A stretch of DNA of 64,000 nucleotides from Haladaptatus cibarius D43 (GCF_000710615.1 NZ_JDTH01000002.1:426082-490081); one strand, 5' to 3'. Shown: positions 54,907 through 63,759, counted from the first letter of the stretch. Notes: a model not told the origin generated them from the sequence alone. Program-made: numbers and translations.

Positions 54907-55583
54907 AGAGGCTTGAAATACTTCTCCAATCCCTGCTTCAAGAAATCAGGATTCTCAAACCGTAAGGTCGTCCACCCGTCGTTGACTTTCGCTCGCATCT
55001 TCATTTCTTCATCGTTGATTTCATTCTGCCCCGCAGGGAGCTTTCCTTTTACTTTGCCAGTAAGGAACGTTTGCTTTGGTTGAGCGTTATCGAAGCACTC
55101 GCGTTGGATGACTCTCGATATTTTACGGGAGAGTGATTCGAATTCGGTCAGTGGTTTGTTCTTTCGATAACCGAATTCCATCTCGGTCAAAGTCTCTACG
55201 ACAACCTCGTAACGGTCAGCGGTATGTGATTCGAAATTCGGCATATGCTCGATTCGGATTTCAAGAGGTGTTGGAATAGATTCTCCTTTAATCCGTAATT
55301 GTCCCTCGTTAAAAGCATCGAACTGGACTGCATCTGAAACTTCATCTATCTCTTCGAAGAGTTCCATGTCAATATTGCCGGATGGAGCAGTCACGTAACG
55401 ATCTCGCCGCGACAACTCAATATAAACGGGAGTATTCGAGAGATAATGACGACTTTGACGAACAAAATTACGAACCCGAGATCTTAGGAGAAACCCGCTC
55501 ACAGAGATGATTCCAGTAGCTAAGACTCCCTTAAGAACACCGAATCCAAGGTCGTTAAGCCAGGAACCCATGTCAATTGTCAT
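54903..55583 (-). CDS. Membrane-anchored protein of unknown function
   Basis: A 226-residue protein. One N-terminal helix (LGFGVLKGVLATGIISVSGFLL) followed by a basic patch (RSRVRNFVRQSRHYL) and a soluble, strand-rich cytoplasmic domain of about 180 residues. ATG at 55583 is preferred to a GTG at 55598 because AAGGT lies a few bases before it. No family recognised. Part of the cargo block. Confidence 0.65.
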   Translation of the reverse strand: MTIDMGSWLNDLGFGVLKGVLATGIISVSGFLLRSRVRNFVRQSRHYLSNTPVYIELSRRDRYVTAPSGNIDMELFEEIDEVSDAVQFDAFNEGQLRIKGESIPTPLEIRIEHMPNFESHTADRYEVVVETLTEMEFGYRKNKPLTEFESLSRKISRVIQRECFDNAQPKQTFLTGKVKGKLPAGQNEINDEEMKMRAKVNDGWTTLRFENPDFLKQGLEKYFKPL

Positions 55584-55761
55584 TTCTACCTTCTTCACTG
55601 ATATAGTTATACCGACCGATTGCTCTGTAGCGCTGCTTAATATAGACTACATCATCATCACTGAAAACAATATGGAAAGGGGAGAGTGAAAGTGAAAATA
55701 ATCTTCTGGAATACAACACCTCCACATTTTTACCATTGTGCTATCAAATGAACTGTAGAGC

Positions 55762-56403
55762 ATGGGTATCGGCAAGTCTGGTCAAACACAAATAGACGAC
55801 CGCGGCAACAATCTCAGGGCTGGAAAGCTATTCGAGATACTGGAAGAGTTCACTACCAAACTGGAACAGCGAAATGGAGCTGATTACGCCAAATCGATTC
55901 TCAACGGTAAAACGCTCACTGGTACAAAAATCGGTCAAAATCCGGAACGATTCGGCGAGAAACATCTAATTAAACCGAGTCTCAAAGCACTCGGCTACGA
56001 GGAATACAGACCCCAACCGACAGGGATACCCGGAATCGAACGGAAAGCCCCGGACTTCCAGCTCGACCCCGACAGAGAAGACTTCGTCATTATCGGTGAA
56101 ATCAAGAAACCGAACGAAATTCTTTCCGCTCGCAAAGAGTCATTCGACTACCTGAACGAAATCGATCGTCCTGCTGCTGGAATCGCAACTGATGGTTTCA
56201 AGTGGATTTTACATACCACACAAGGGGAGGACAGCCGTCCTCGATACCATCGGCAACGTGAGATGGAGAGACCAATAAAGAGGCTCCGACTCGAATACTT
56301 CTACGACGACAGTGGTCGGAAAAACCGACGGCAGATACGCGAAGATTTGTCTCACCTCGTCAAGGATTTCGAGAAGCGAGCCGTACTCAGCCACTTCAAG
56401 TAG
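55762..56403 (+). CDS. Stand-alone HsdR_N-like PD-(D/E)XK nuclease
   Basis: A 213-residue protein. Pro97-Asp98 (APDFQL), then Glu113-x-Lys115 (IIGEIKKPNE), with Glu66 (FGEKHLIKPSLKALGYEEYR) upstream, give a PD-(D/E)XK active site. The following YLNEIDRPAAGIATDGFKW, ending in the TDG-x2-W turn, is the pattern seen in type I restriction HsdR N-terminal domains. There is no helicase part and no modification gene nearby. I infer DNA cleavage in defence. Followed by two membrane-protein genes on the same strand. Confidence 0.75.
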   Translation: MGIGKSGQTQIDDRGNNLRAGKLFEILEEFTTKLEQRNGADYAKSILNGKTLTGTKIGQNPERFGEKHLIKPSLKALGYEEYRPQPTGIPGIERKAPDFQLDPDREDFVIIGEIKKPNEILSARKESFDYLNEIDRPAAGIATDGFKWILHTTQGEDSRPRYHRQREMERPIKRLRLEYFYDDSGRKNRRQIREDLSHLVKDFEKRAVLSHFK

Positions 56404-56452
56404 TCTTGTTTGAAGGGAAATACTCAAGTCTATTTCCTGACACACTAAATCA

Positions 56453-56647
56453 ATGGCTGATCCAGACGCTGTCGTACAGAATATTTTCGAGATTGTCGTT
56501 GGTCTTGTCATCCTCATCGCGGTGTACAAGGCCTTCTTCGGTAGTGGACTGAGCAATTTCTCCTTGATGGTTAGTGATCTCGCTGTTCCGTTCGTCATCG
56601 GGTTAGTAGTGCTGTACTTCGGGCTGTGGTTTGTAAAATCAATTTAA
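56453..56647 (+). CDS. Small two-helix membrane protein, 64 aa
   Basis: Helices at about 12-28 (EIVVGLVILIAVYKAFF) and 44-62 (VPFVIGLVVLYFGLWFV). Follows the nuclease gene by 49 bases and precedes the next membrane protein by 6, so the three are likely one transcript. Function unknown; could assist membrane targeting. Confidence 0.65.
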   Translation: MADPDAVVQNIFEIVVGLVILIAVYKAFFGSGLSNFSLMVSDLAVPFVIGLVVLYFGLWFVKSI

Positions 56648-56653
56648 CGAACA

Positions 56654-57598
56654 ATGACAGAAGAAACCAAAGAAAACCCGACATATATCGCTATAGACGA
56701 TGCCCATATCATCCTTAGTAACCAACTTGACACCTACCACCATATTCAGAATCTCGCTCAAAACACGATTCGAATTCTGATTGCTGGACTCGCCATCGTC
56801 ATTGGTTTTATTACAAAAGTGATATTGGAGAGAGGGTTCCCTACAATACCATCAGAGGAACAATTCAAGTCAGCAGGTGGTCAAGCAGGCGCAGGGTTAG
56901 AATTAGTTGTTAATATTTTTGTTGCGAATACATTCATCTCGATTTGCCTTCTGTTTATTGCTTTAGTAGTATTCTTCCATTCTATGATTTTGATTAGTCG
57001 AGCAATCACGAATAAACCTCTAAAGCCCGCTACCGGTAAGTCCGAAAAAGAGATTTTGGAATTAGTAGACTCAAACGCGATTTCGGAGCAAGAGCGATTT
57101 GACCAAGGATTTGGTGCATGGATTGATGCAAATAAAAAACTGATAGCAGAAGCGGATGAATTCTTATCCCACGGTCTTCAGCGGCTAATCATCTCATTAA
57201 TATTGGCAATATATGGCCTCATACTGCTGTATTCTTCTTTTGAGCTTGACCTTGGTTATCTAGTCTATTTCAATTCGTTCCCAGTAATGTTCATACTGGC
57301 CGCGATAATTGGATCAATAGTGAAAATAGTCAGATATACTTACTCAACCGCCACCACTCGTATTCTCCGAATTGAACCGATACACCGTAGTCTACGATGG
57401 GGAAAAGGAATTGCCATGGATTTGAGAACAAAGTGGAACATCTCTCTTAAAAAATATCTTCCAAAAGTAGTCGCCGAATATGAATTCAAACATCCCCCAA
57501 ATCATGCTTTTCTTGGGATGATTCTGGTGTTTTCTTTAACCGTTCTTATTTTGTCTGGGTATGTTGTAATGGAGTGGATTACGAAGGTAATTCTCTAA
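56654..57598 (+). CDS. Polytopic membrane protein of the cargo block
   Basis: A 314-residue protein with about five helices: residues 35-56 (TIRILIAGLAIVIGFITKVI), 85-115 (ICLLFIALVVFFHSMIL), 175-195 (LIISLILAIYGLILLYS), 205-225 (FPVMFILAAIIGSIVKIV) and 288-310 (LGMILVFSLTVLILSGYVVM). A charged cytoplasmic region lies between helices 2 and 3. AT-rich. No family recognised; overall layout resembles effector or sensor membrane proteins of defence systems only in general terms. Confidence 0.7.
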   Translation: MTEETKENPTYIAIDDAHIILSNQLDTYHHIQNLAQNTIRILIAGLAIVIGFITKVILERGFPTIPSEEQFKSAGGQAGAGLELVVNIFVANTFISICLLFIALVVFFHSMILISRAITNKPLKPATGKSEKEILELVDSNAISEQERFDQGFGAWIDANKKLIAEADEFLSHGLQRLIISLILAIYGLILLYSSFELDLGYLVYFNSFPVMFILAAIIGSIVKIVRYTYSTATTRILRIEPIHRSLRWGKGIAMDLRTKWNISLKKYLPKVVAEYEFKHPPNHAFLGMILVFSLTVLILSGYVVMEWITKVIL

Positions 57599-57628
57599 TT
57601 CACACATTTCATTCACTTAGCTTGAGTT

Positions 57629-58003
57629 CTACAGGTGTGGTAGCAGAATGAGAGCACTTCCAATCAAGTAGAAGGTCATCGACTTATCATCAGTTTGATT
57701 CCATCCAGCAGATCTATTCACCATCATCATCGAAGCGATAATAGTGAAACCGACAATACTTGTCGTGCTCACGCTTTGGACAGTTTCTGTCCAGAGTCCA
57801 TCGGCTATTGGCGTCAGAATACCCATCAGAACTAGCGAACCAAGAAATATTCCTAGTGCTTTTTCCTTTGACTGGAAACGCTTTCGGAAGAGAAAACCAC
57901 CATCAGTAGTCTCATAGAGAAAGGCACCAATTACTGCTGTTGTCAACCCAACAAGAGCATTGACAAGATGTTCTTCGAAAACGACGGCAGGATCGTATCC
58001 CAT
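57629..58003 (-). CDS. Membrane protein, 124 aa
   Basis: Starts MGYDPAVVFEEHLVNALVGL. About four helices (VNALVGLTTAVIGAFLYE, ALGIFLGSLVLMGILTPIA, TTSIVGFTIIASMMMVN, MTFYLIGSALILLPHL). Not recognised. Last gene of the AT-rich insert; convergent with the preceding membrane gene. Confidence 0.65.
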   Translation of the reverse strand: MGYDPAVVFEEHLVNALVGLTTAVIGAFLYETTDGGFLFRKRFQSKEKALGIFLGSLVLMGILTPIADGLWTETVQSVSTTSIVGFTIIASMMMVNRSAGWNQTDDKSMTFYLIGSALILLPHL

Positions 58004-58064
58004 ATTATGTACAACAAATGATTTCTAGCAGATATTTCTGTACCTTCATATGTTCATATGATAT

Positions 58065-58259
58065 TCATTCCAACGCCGGATACTCCTCCGGATTCGGTGT
58101 CGTCACTTCCCACGTCCCCGGCCCGGTTCGCTTCACCAACATCTGTTGCTCGACCGCCTTCCCGTCCTCGCCGATCAGCCCGTCAGCTCGCAGTTCGCTC
58201 TTGTCGATGGTCACCCCGACGCTGGTGCCGCCAATGTCGGTCAGTTTTCGAAAGGGCAT
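58065..58259 (-). CDS. AbrB/SpoVT-like small protein, 64 aa
   Basis: Starts MPFRKLTDIGGTSVGVTIDK, then SELRADGLIGEDGKAVEQQM and a C-terminal strand GTWEVTTPN. The RKLTxIGGxSxGVT pattern followed by Leu-rich turn is typical of swapped-hairpin AbrB-type haloarchaeal and haloviral proteins. It may bind DNA and regulate viral genes. G+C-rich again, like the viral part. Confidence 0.7.
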   Translation of the reverse strand: MPFRKLTDIGGTSVGVTIDKSELRADGLIGEDGKAVEQQMLVKRTGPGTWEVTTPNPEEYPALE

Positions 58260-58380
58260 GGTGTTCTGTTCACCAACTAGATTGACACACCAATTAAGTA
58301 TTCCCTTCAGTAGTACGTGACTATAGTGCCATTCGGATTTTCCAGATTGCTTTACTAATTCCCTGTCTCCGTTCTCTCGA

Positions 58381-58830
58381 ATGCCAAATCGACACGAGAA
58401 CCAATCCGACACCAATTCGTGGCTCGAAATCGCCGACACTCTGCTGACCGGCGCACTCCTCGGAGCCGGAGCCATGCTCACGGCGCGACTGACCGCCTCG
58501 CCCGAACCCTCCAAATCCGCCGTTTTCCCCCGACAAGTTGGTGAGTTCACCCTGTTTCGGGGCGACTTCTACCACCTCGCCTGGACGGACTACGGAACCA
58601 CCACCTGGCACGTCCGGCGCGACAGCGACGAGTGGATCGTCCACCGGCGGGACTGCGACGTTCCCGACCCCGAAGGCGAGATTCCGAAACACGACTCCGT
58701 CTCGGAATGGCAGACCGACGACGTTCACGGTCGGTACGCGACGAAGCACGCCGCCGTCGAGAGCGCCATCACTGGAATGGTGAGAGAAAGCGACCACAGC
58801 CGGACAGCAGGTACCCGGAGGTGGCACTGA
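58381..58830 (+). CDS. Virus-like hypothetical protein, 149 aa
   Basis: Has a weak hydrophobic segment at about 20-38 (TLLTGALLGAGAMLTARL) and a Trp-rich polar remainder (HLAWTDYGTTTWHVRRDSDE, WIVHRRDCDVPDPEGE). Not recognised. First of five plus-strand genes linked by one- or four-base overlaps, as in haloviral operons. Confidence 0.65.
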   Translation: MPNRHENQSDTNSWLEIADTLLTGALLGAGAMLTARLTASPEPSKSAVFPRQVGEFTLFRGDFYHLAWTDYGTTTWHVRRDSDEWIVHRRDCDVPDPEGEIPKHDSVSEWQTDDVHGRYATKHAAVESAITGMVRESDHSRTAGTRRWH

Positions 58831-59075
58831 TGGAGATTCGTCGCTACTCCGCCCCCGACAGCGAAGGATTCGTCATCACCTCCAATCCTCCGGGCGCGAA
58901 CTACCGCTATCGCCTCGAAATCGAGTCCCACCCGACCGAGGAAGACGACGGTCGAGTGCGCGTCATCGAACGTGAGAAGACCGACGATGATGGCTTCTGG
59001 TCGGAACTCACACCGAAGAAGACGGACGACGTGGAGGCAGAGATGGGCAAGCGGAATTTCACGGTGGTCGTCTGA
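58830..59075 (+). CDS. Virus-like hypothetical protein, 81 aa
   Basis: Starts MEIRRYSAPDSEGFVITSNP at an ATG sharing one base with the preceding stop. Strand-rich soluble protein ending KRNFTVVV. No family recognised. Confidence 0.6.
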   Translation: MEIRRYSAPDSEGFVITSNPPGANYRYRLEIESHPTEEDDGRVRVIEREKTDDDGFWSELTPKKTDDVEAEMGKRNFTVVV

Positions 59076-59350
59076 TGTACATCGACGACACAAACCCCCG
59101 ACTCGCGCTCCAACCGGAGACGCACCGGGAACGGCGGGTTCTCCGAGCGATTCAGAACGCGCTCGACCACGCTTCGACGCACGAACTCGGCCCGCACACC
59201 GCCAAGGAGATCGCCCCGGCCTGGTGGACATACGATGTGCCGGAGTACCCGGGCCTCGACGACGATCTGCACCGGATCGTTGACCGCCAGCAACCGGGGG
59301 AAATGGCGCTCATCATCGACTACCGAAACGTGGCAAAACGGGACGCATGA
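59075..59350 (+). CDS. Virus-like hypothetical protein, 91 aa
   Basis: Starts MYIDDTNPRLALQPETHRER with a helical N-terminal half and a Trp-Trp motif (EIAPAWWTYDVPEYPG). Shares one base with the gene before and four with the gene after. No family recognised. Confidence 0.6.
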   Translation: MYIDDTNPRLALQPETHRERRVLRAIQNALDHASTHELGPHTAKEIAPAWWTYDVPEYPGLDDDLHRIVDRQQPGEMALIIDYRNVAKRDA

Positions 59351-59652
59351 CCGACTGGAATGCGCTTATTCAGACCCCGCACGGTCTGAAGACGCACGTC
59401 GCCCGGGTGGTAGACGATGAAATCCACGACATCGCCTGCAACCACGGTTCGCTCTCGAACGACAACGACTGGGAGGTAGTCGAGGACGACACATCCGACC
59501 CGCAGAAGGTGTGTCGAGTCTGTGCGAACGTCGTCCACGCCTTCCCGGGTGTCGAACTGGTGTCGCCGTTCTCGGTCGCCATCACCGACCCGGAACGATA
59601 CGCTACCCGACTAACGACAACCGATGTCATACCCGCTGGAGGAATGGCGTGA
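59347..59652 (+). CDS. Virus-like protein with possible zinc site, 101 aa
   Basis: Starts MTDWNALIQTPHGLKTHVAR. IACNHGSLS and the later VCRVCANVVHAFPG could bind one zinc ion (Cys, His, CxxC). The rest is unremarkable. Four-base overlaps on both sides. Confidence 0.6.
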   Translation: MTDWNALIQTPHGLKTHVARVVDDEIHDIACNHGSLSNDNDWEVVEDDTSDPQKVCRVCANVVHAFPGVELVSPFSVAITDPERYATRLTTTDVIPAGGMA

Positions 59653-59798
59653 CCGAGCGAACTGACCGAGTCAGAGTTGCGACAGCGGGTTTACTCGCAG
59701 TCGGTGTCGGCGCGTTGTCTGTCGGCGTCCACCGAAGCCGTAACCAGACCTCCGACTCGGAAGAGCGAGCAACCGCTATCGAGATTACGTCAGTCTGA
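59649..59798 (+). CDS. Single-helix membrane peptide, 49 aa
   Basis: From a GTG overlapping the previous stop (GTGA). VTERTDRVRVATAGLLAVGV continues into GALSVGVHRSRNQTSD: one transmembrane helix followed by a polar tail. End of the overlapping viral operon. Confidence 0.55.
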   Translation: MTERTDRVRVATAGLLAVGVGALSVGVHRSRNQTSDSEERATAIEITSV

Positions 59799-59837
59799 TT
59801 GCGGGATCTGCTGCCATACTTCCTTACAAGTGTACTG

Positions 59838-60008
59838 TTACAACCGACGATTGCTACCGACAGATCCGACGACTGCTGCACACACGAAACTTCCAATCAG
59901 GATTAATGACGCCACTATAGGCAGACCGATAATTAAGAGAAAGTAGCCAAATCCAAGTATCCCAAAAAGAACGAACACAGCAGCTATCAGTCTAAACACA
60001 TTAAGCAT
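59838..60008 (-). CDS. Two-helix membrane protein, 56 aa
   Basis: On the minus strand an ATG at 60008 opens MLNVFRLIAAVFVLFGILGF, then GYFLLIIGLPIVASLILIG and FVCAAVVGSVGSNRRL, ending with TAA at 59838. Almost wholly hydrophobic with a short basic end. Its length and AT content resemble the small membrane proteins of the cargo. The rest of 59799-60176 shows nothing else. Confidence 0.5.
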   Translation of the reverse strand: MLNVFRLIAAVFVLFGILGFGYFLLIIGLPIVASLILIGSFVCAAVVGSVGSNRRL

Positions 60009-60176
60009 CGTATTCTACAGTTATTTCGCTATCACATAGTGATTGTTATCAGTATTTTCACTTACTCCATATTATCTCAATTGCCAACTCTGCCACCAAT
60101 ACCCTGCCGCTGGACGGCGATTCACTAACTCTCACTAATCTCCTTTGTACTGGCCGTCTTAGAGTATCTCTGATGG

Positions 60177-62189
60177 ATGTCTAACTCTAGCTACAATCCT
60201 TCCGACTTCTCCGACGACCGCGATGAACAATCTACACTCGCGGTCGGTGCCGACTCGCTCACTACCCAAGACCGAGAGAGTCGCATCGACACTGGAGACG
60301 AGTTCACCGACAAACGGGACGACAAGAATCGGACGCCAACGGTGGCCGCACAGGCCGATATAACGGGCACCGTGCAGTGGCCGGGACGAGCGAAACAGTG
60401 GCTCTCGACGACCGATACGTCCGGTGAGGGAATCTATCTGCGACTGTCGAAAACGAGCGACGACGCAAAGCGTCCGTTTCGATTGGTCTTCGAGGACAAG
60501 GACGCCGGGGAATCGTATCCGGTTGGCGAAGCACTCACTCGCAGTGCGGGACGCAGCGTACTCAGCTGTATCGAAGACGAGATGCTACCGACGGATTTTC
60601 CGAGTATCCACGATTCGGATGCCCAAGCAGAAGTCCGCGAGATTATTCGAAAGGCCAACTCGAAGCACAGTGATACGGATGGTTTTGCGGCATTTTCAAC
60701 CACCAAATCCGACTGCAAGTGTGCTACCGGAAACGACGCTGGTGGCTCCGCTGAAGGCTACGACCCCACCGCGTTCGACTTCGACGACTATGGCCCAACC
60801 AGCGACCACCCGATACCAGAAGCCGAAGGCAGTACCCTGCCAGACGTGGTGGACGACCGCGCCCTCGTCGGCTCCGGCCTGTCGGCGAGTGACTGGGACG
60901 AATCGACCGAACACATCGGCGAGGACGGGACGACGTGGCACCACCACGATACCGAAGATCCAGTCGCCGAGGAGGCGTTCGAGGAGATGGCCGGTGCTGG
61001 GAGTAACCCGACTGGCGAGTCGCCGAAAGACGGTGCGGAACTCACGTTCGAACGCCTCGATGCCGCGAACGACTGGCGCGATGACCACCCCGACGCCCTC
61101 GTCCCGTCTGATACCCGCCGGACGAAGACGGTGACACTCCGCGATGACGTGGACGACCAGACGCTCGAATCCGGTGAGAATGCCGCGTTCGTCTCGCAAA
61201 ACACCGGGAAATCCTATGGGCAACTCACACTCACGGATGCAGAACGCGCCCGCCTCGACGACAAACCCGACTGGACGTGGGGCACCAAAGGTTTCCACGC
61301 AATGAGCGCGAAAGCCGTCCTCGTCGAAGAAGGTGCAGATAATTGGTTAGACCACTACCAATCCGACCTCGAACCCATCGAACACGCCAGCGTAGTCGAG
61401 AGTGGGAAGGAAATGGCCGCCGTCACCGGCCTGACCGGGCCGGGAGAGACGGGCGAAATCGACGACTCCGACCCGGATATGCAGGAGATGGCCCGTCAGA
61501 CCGACAAGGGACTCGGCGAGGGCTGCCAGCAAGCGCGTGACTACTGCGAAGGCGGCGACGATGGCGCGTGTCAGCATCTCGAAGCCGAGTGCGGGTACAC
61601 CGAGGACGAGATTGATTCCCTGCGCGATGCCTTCGCCCTGCTCGATGAACCGCTTGATTTCGTCCTCGACGCCAGCGCCTACGACCCAACCAACACCGAC
61701 ATGGTGGACTCTATTGAGGCTGACGTGCCGAGCCAATCGTTCGAGGGTTGGGCCGCCCAGATGGAACCAGAGGCAGACCGCCCAACAGACGACGAGTTAG
61801 CGAGACCCGCACCAACTTCGACCGATGATCCCGTGGAAATGCACCAGCAGTTACCCGGCCCGGCGCTGCGCGCACTCCGAAAAGCGTGGGGTGGCTATCG
61901 CGCCGCCCGTGCCGAAGAACGCTCTGCGGTCGGAAACACGGAACAGTACGCCGAGATCATCAACGGTGTTCGTGCTGTGAACGGTCAGAAACCGCTCTCG
62001 TTCGAGAAGTTAGATGGATGGGCTGGTGGTGAACCGCTCCCCGACGACCCAACAGAGACGTTCCCCGGGCCAGATGGTCGAGAGACTATCGAGGAAGCGA
62101 GTGCGAAAGGCCGTATCTCACGAGCAGTGCAGGCGTCTTTCGGTGCTTTCGGGACCGTGTATGACCCATCCGACGGAAGGGTTGACTAA
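60177..62189 (+). CDS. Large acidic virus-associated protein, 670 aa
   Basis: No recognised domain. Residues 1-60 are polar and disordered in character; about 65-165 form a compact, charged domain (TGTVQWPGRAKQWLSTTDTS, YLRLSKTSDDAKRPFRLVFE). CKCATG near 182, WHHHDTEDP near 260 and a Cys cluster, CQQARDYCEGGDDGACQHLE, near 478 followed by ECGY, suggest metal binding. The C-terminal 120 residues are helical (LPGPALRALRKAWGGYRAAR). It faces the ATPase operon. It could be a replication or structural protein. Confidence 0.7.
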   Translation: MSNSSYNPSDFSDDRDEQSTLAVGADSLTTQDRESRIDTGDEFTDKRDDKNRTPTVAAQADITGTVQWPGRAKQWLSTTDTSGEGIYLRLSKTSDDAKRPFRLVFEDKDAGESYPVGEALTRSAGRSVLSCIEDEMLPTDFPSIHDSDAQAEVREIIRKANSKHSDTDGFAAFSTTKSDCKCATGNDAGGSAEGYDPTAFDFDDYGPTSDHPIPEAEGSTLPDVVDDRALVGSGLSASDWDESTEHIGEDGTTWHHHDTEDPVAEEAFEEMAGAGSNPTGESPKDGAELTFERLDAANDWRDDHPDALVPSDTRRTKTVTLRDDVDDQTLESGENAAFVSQNTGKSYGQLTLTDAERARLDDKPDWTWGTKGFHAMSAKAVLVEEGADNWLDHYQSDLEPIEHASVVESGKEMAAVTGLTGPGETGEIDDSDPDMQEMARQTDKGLGEGCQQARDYCEGGDDGACQHLEAECGYTEDEIDSLRDAFALLDEPLDFVLDASAYDPTNTDMVDSIEADVPSQSFEGWAAQMEPEADRPTDDELARPAPTSTDDPVEMHQQLPGPALRALRKAWGGYRAARAEERSAVGNTEQYAEIINGVRAVNGQKPLSFEKLDGWAGGEPLPDDPTETFPGPDGRETIEEASAKGRISRAVQASFGAFGTVYDPSDGRVD

Positions 62190-62262
62190 CAGTAGGTAGT
62201 AGCACGGCTTCTACATTCAATCGCTCTTCTAATTCCCGATTGGCGTCACTGTATATTGCCTG

Positions 62263-62508
62263 TTACTCATGTACTTCGCTATCATCACGTCTTCCTTCGC
62301 GGAACTGCTTGAAGAGATTCCACCGTTTTAGGTCGATTTCGATTTTCCAGTCATTTTGCGCTAGTCGGTACAAGGCTCTTCCCACCCAGAAGATTGGCCA
62401 TGCCCAAAAGAACACGAGGACAAGAAGAGGACCCCACGCTTTTACTGGAGGTAACATACTCTCAACGAAGATATTGGGGAACATTACTTTTGTTGCTGTA
62501 CTATTCAA
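62263..62508 (-). CDS. Membrane protein, 81 aa
   Basis: One strong hydrophobic segment (WGPLLVLVFFWAWPIFWVGR, about residues 25-44) and a basic/acidic C-terminal half (KIEIDLKRWNLFKQFREGRR). Lies downstream of the ATPase gene on the same strand. No family recognised. Confidence 0.6.
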   Translation of the reverse strand: MNSTATKVMFPNIFVESMLPPVKAWGPLLVLVFFWAWPIFWVGRALYRLAQNDWKIEIDLKRWNLFKQFREGRRDDSEVHE

Positions 62509-62583
62509 TATAGGTCACAAGTCGGTCGGTGGTAGCAGACCAAATTCTGCAAAAAGTAACGCTACCACGTCGATAAAAAAGAA

Positions 62584-63306
62584 TCAGACAGGCAAGGCTT
62601 CGTCTACAATTCCATCGTCCGACGCATGATGTGGTCGAACCCGGGTGAGAGTGTTAGTATCGACCTCGGCAAATTCACCGGAGTCTTTGTTCTCAACGAC
62701 ACAGCGCCGCTTGCCGAGGTCTTCCAGCGTTTCGGCGTCGAAGCTCGTCATTTTCTGCAACTTCTTGATGTCGTTCTCCTCGATGATCTGGAAGTAAACG
62801 CGCTTCTCCGCCTGCGAGATACACGTCTTGTGGAGCAACTGTGGACGCTGGCTGATGTGCAGACACTCGACGTGGTGCTTTCTGCCGCCGGTAATCATTC
62901 GCTCGACCCGTTCGTCCGGATCTCCGCCGTTCGGAACGACGTTATGGGATTCGTCACACGAGACGAAGCACGAGCGTCCGAGTTCCTTGCCGAGTGCCAT
63001 TGCCGCCGCCGCACACTGCCCGTACAGTTCGCGGTATTCGGCCTTGGTCAGCCCTTCGGGAACGACGCGCACCGCACCGACACGATGGACAATTCGCAGG
63101 AGGTTGATGCCGCGGTCGAACCGCTCTTTCGTGACGTAGAGCGTCTTGTAGAGTGGGTCGTGGTCAGCATCAGACAGCCCTGATTCTTCGTCTTCCAAAT
63201 CGAAGTGAATGGCGTGGTCGAAGTTCGGAACGACGGCTTCGAGCAGTTGACCAGTGTACCAACTCTTTCCCGTCCCTGACCGGCCTAAGACGACGACGCG
63301 TGCCAT
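62584..63306 (-). CDS. P-loop ATPase of packaging/VP8 type
   Basis: A 240-residue ATPase. Walker A GRSGTGKS (residues 8-15), Walker B FVSCDESH with Asp118-Glu119, and the downstream LHISQRPQLLHK with the polar sensor typical of HerA/FtsK/A32-like enzymes and of Zot-like or pleolipovirus VP8 NTPases. The small size and the neighbouring small membrane genes favour a viral morphogenesis role. Stop of the upstream gene is directly adjacent. Confidence 0.8.
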   Translation of the reverse strand: MARVVVLGRSGTGKSWYTGQLLEAVVPNFDHAIHFDLEDEESGLSDADHDPLYKTLYVTKERFDRGINLLRIVHRVGAVRVVPEGLTKAEYRELYGQCAAAAMALGKELGRSCFVSCDESHNVVPNGGDPDERVERMITGGRKHHVECLHISQRPQLLHKTCISQAEKRVYFQIIEENDIKKLQKMTSFDAETLEDLGKRRCVVENKDSGEFAEVDTNTLTRVRPHHASDDGIVDEALPV

Positions 63307-63759
63307 CTACGCCTCCCTGTCCGACTGGTCGCTATCTTCGGTGTCACCTGCGTCTTCGTCCTCGATGTCGAGTTCCGTCCAGACCGACTGCTGTTTAGTC
63401 TGGACGAATTGCTGATACTGCTCATCAGAGAGGGCTTCGCGCAGCACGCGGTCGCGGCGCTCAGCCTCTTCGTTGAAGGCTTCGATGAGGCCCGCACCAC
63501 CGTCCGAGAGACAGCCTGCAATCAACTCGCTAGCCGTCTCTGGCGTCATGCGTTCCATTCCCATCGGAATCTCTTGTGAGACAGCGAGCGCCTGGGTGTC
63601 AAGCCGCTGGACGTTGAACACGTCGGCAATGATTTCGGCCATCGAGAAGCGAGCGTCCTCGTCAGTCTGGCGGAGTAGTCCGGCGAATTTCTTCGGATTC
63701 CGCGCGAGCGACGCCAATTTTCGAACGCCAACTTGCTGGCCGAACAGTTCGATTTGCAT
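63307..63759 (-). CDS. Virus-like helical protein upstream of the ATPase
   Basis: A 150-residue protein starting MQIELFGQQVGVRKLASLAR, helical with an acidic tail (DEDAGDTEDSDQSDREA) and no Cys-rich or membrane region except a weak SLARNPKKFAGLL. Gene order in pleolipoviruses has conserved unknown proteins in this position before the NTPase. Shares one base (TAATG) with the upstream gene. Confidence 0.65.
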   Translation of the reverse strand: MQIELFGQQVGVRKLASLARNPKKFAGLLRQTDEDARFSMAEIIADVFNVQRLDTQALAVSQEIPMGMERMTPETASELIAGCLSDGGAGLIEAFNEEAERRDRVLREALSDEQYQQFVQTKQQSVWTELDIEDEDAGDTEDSDQSDREA

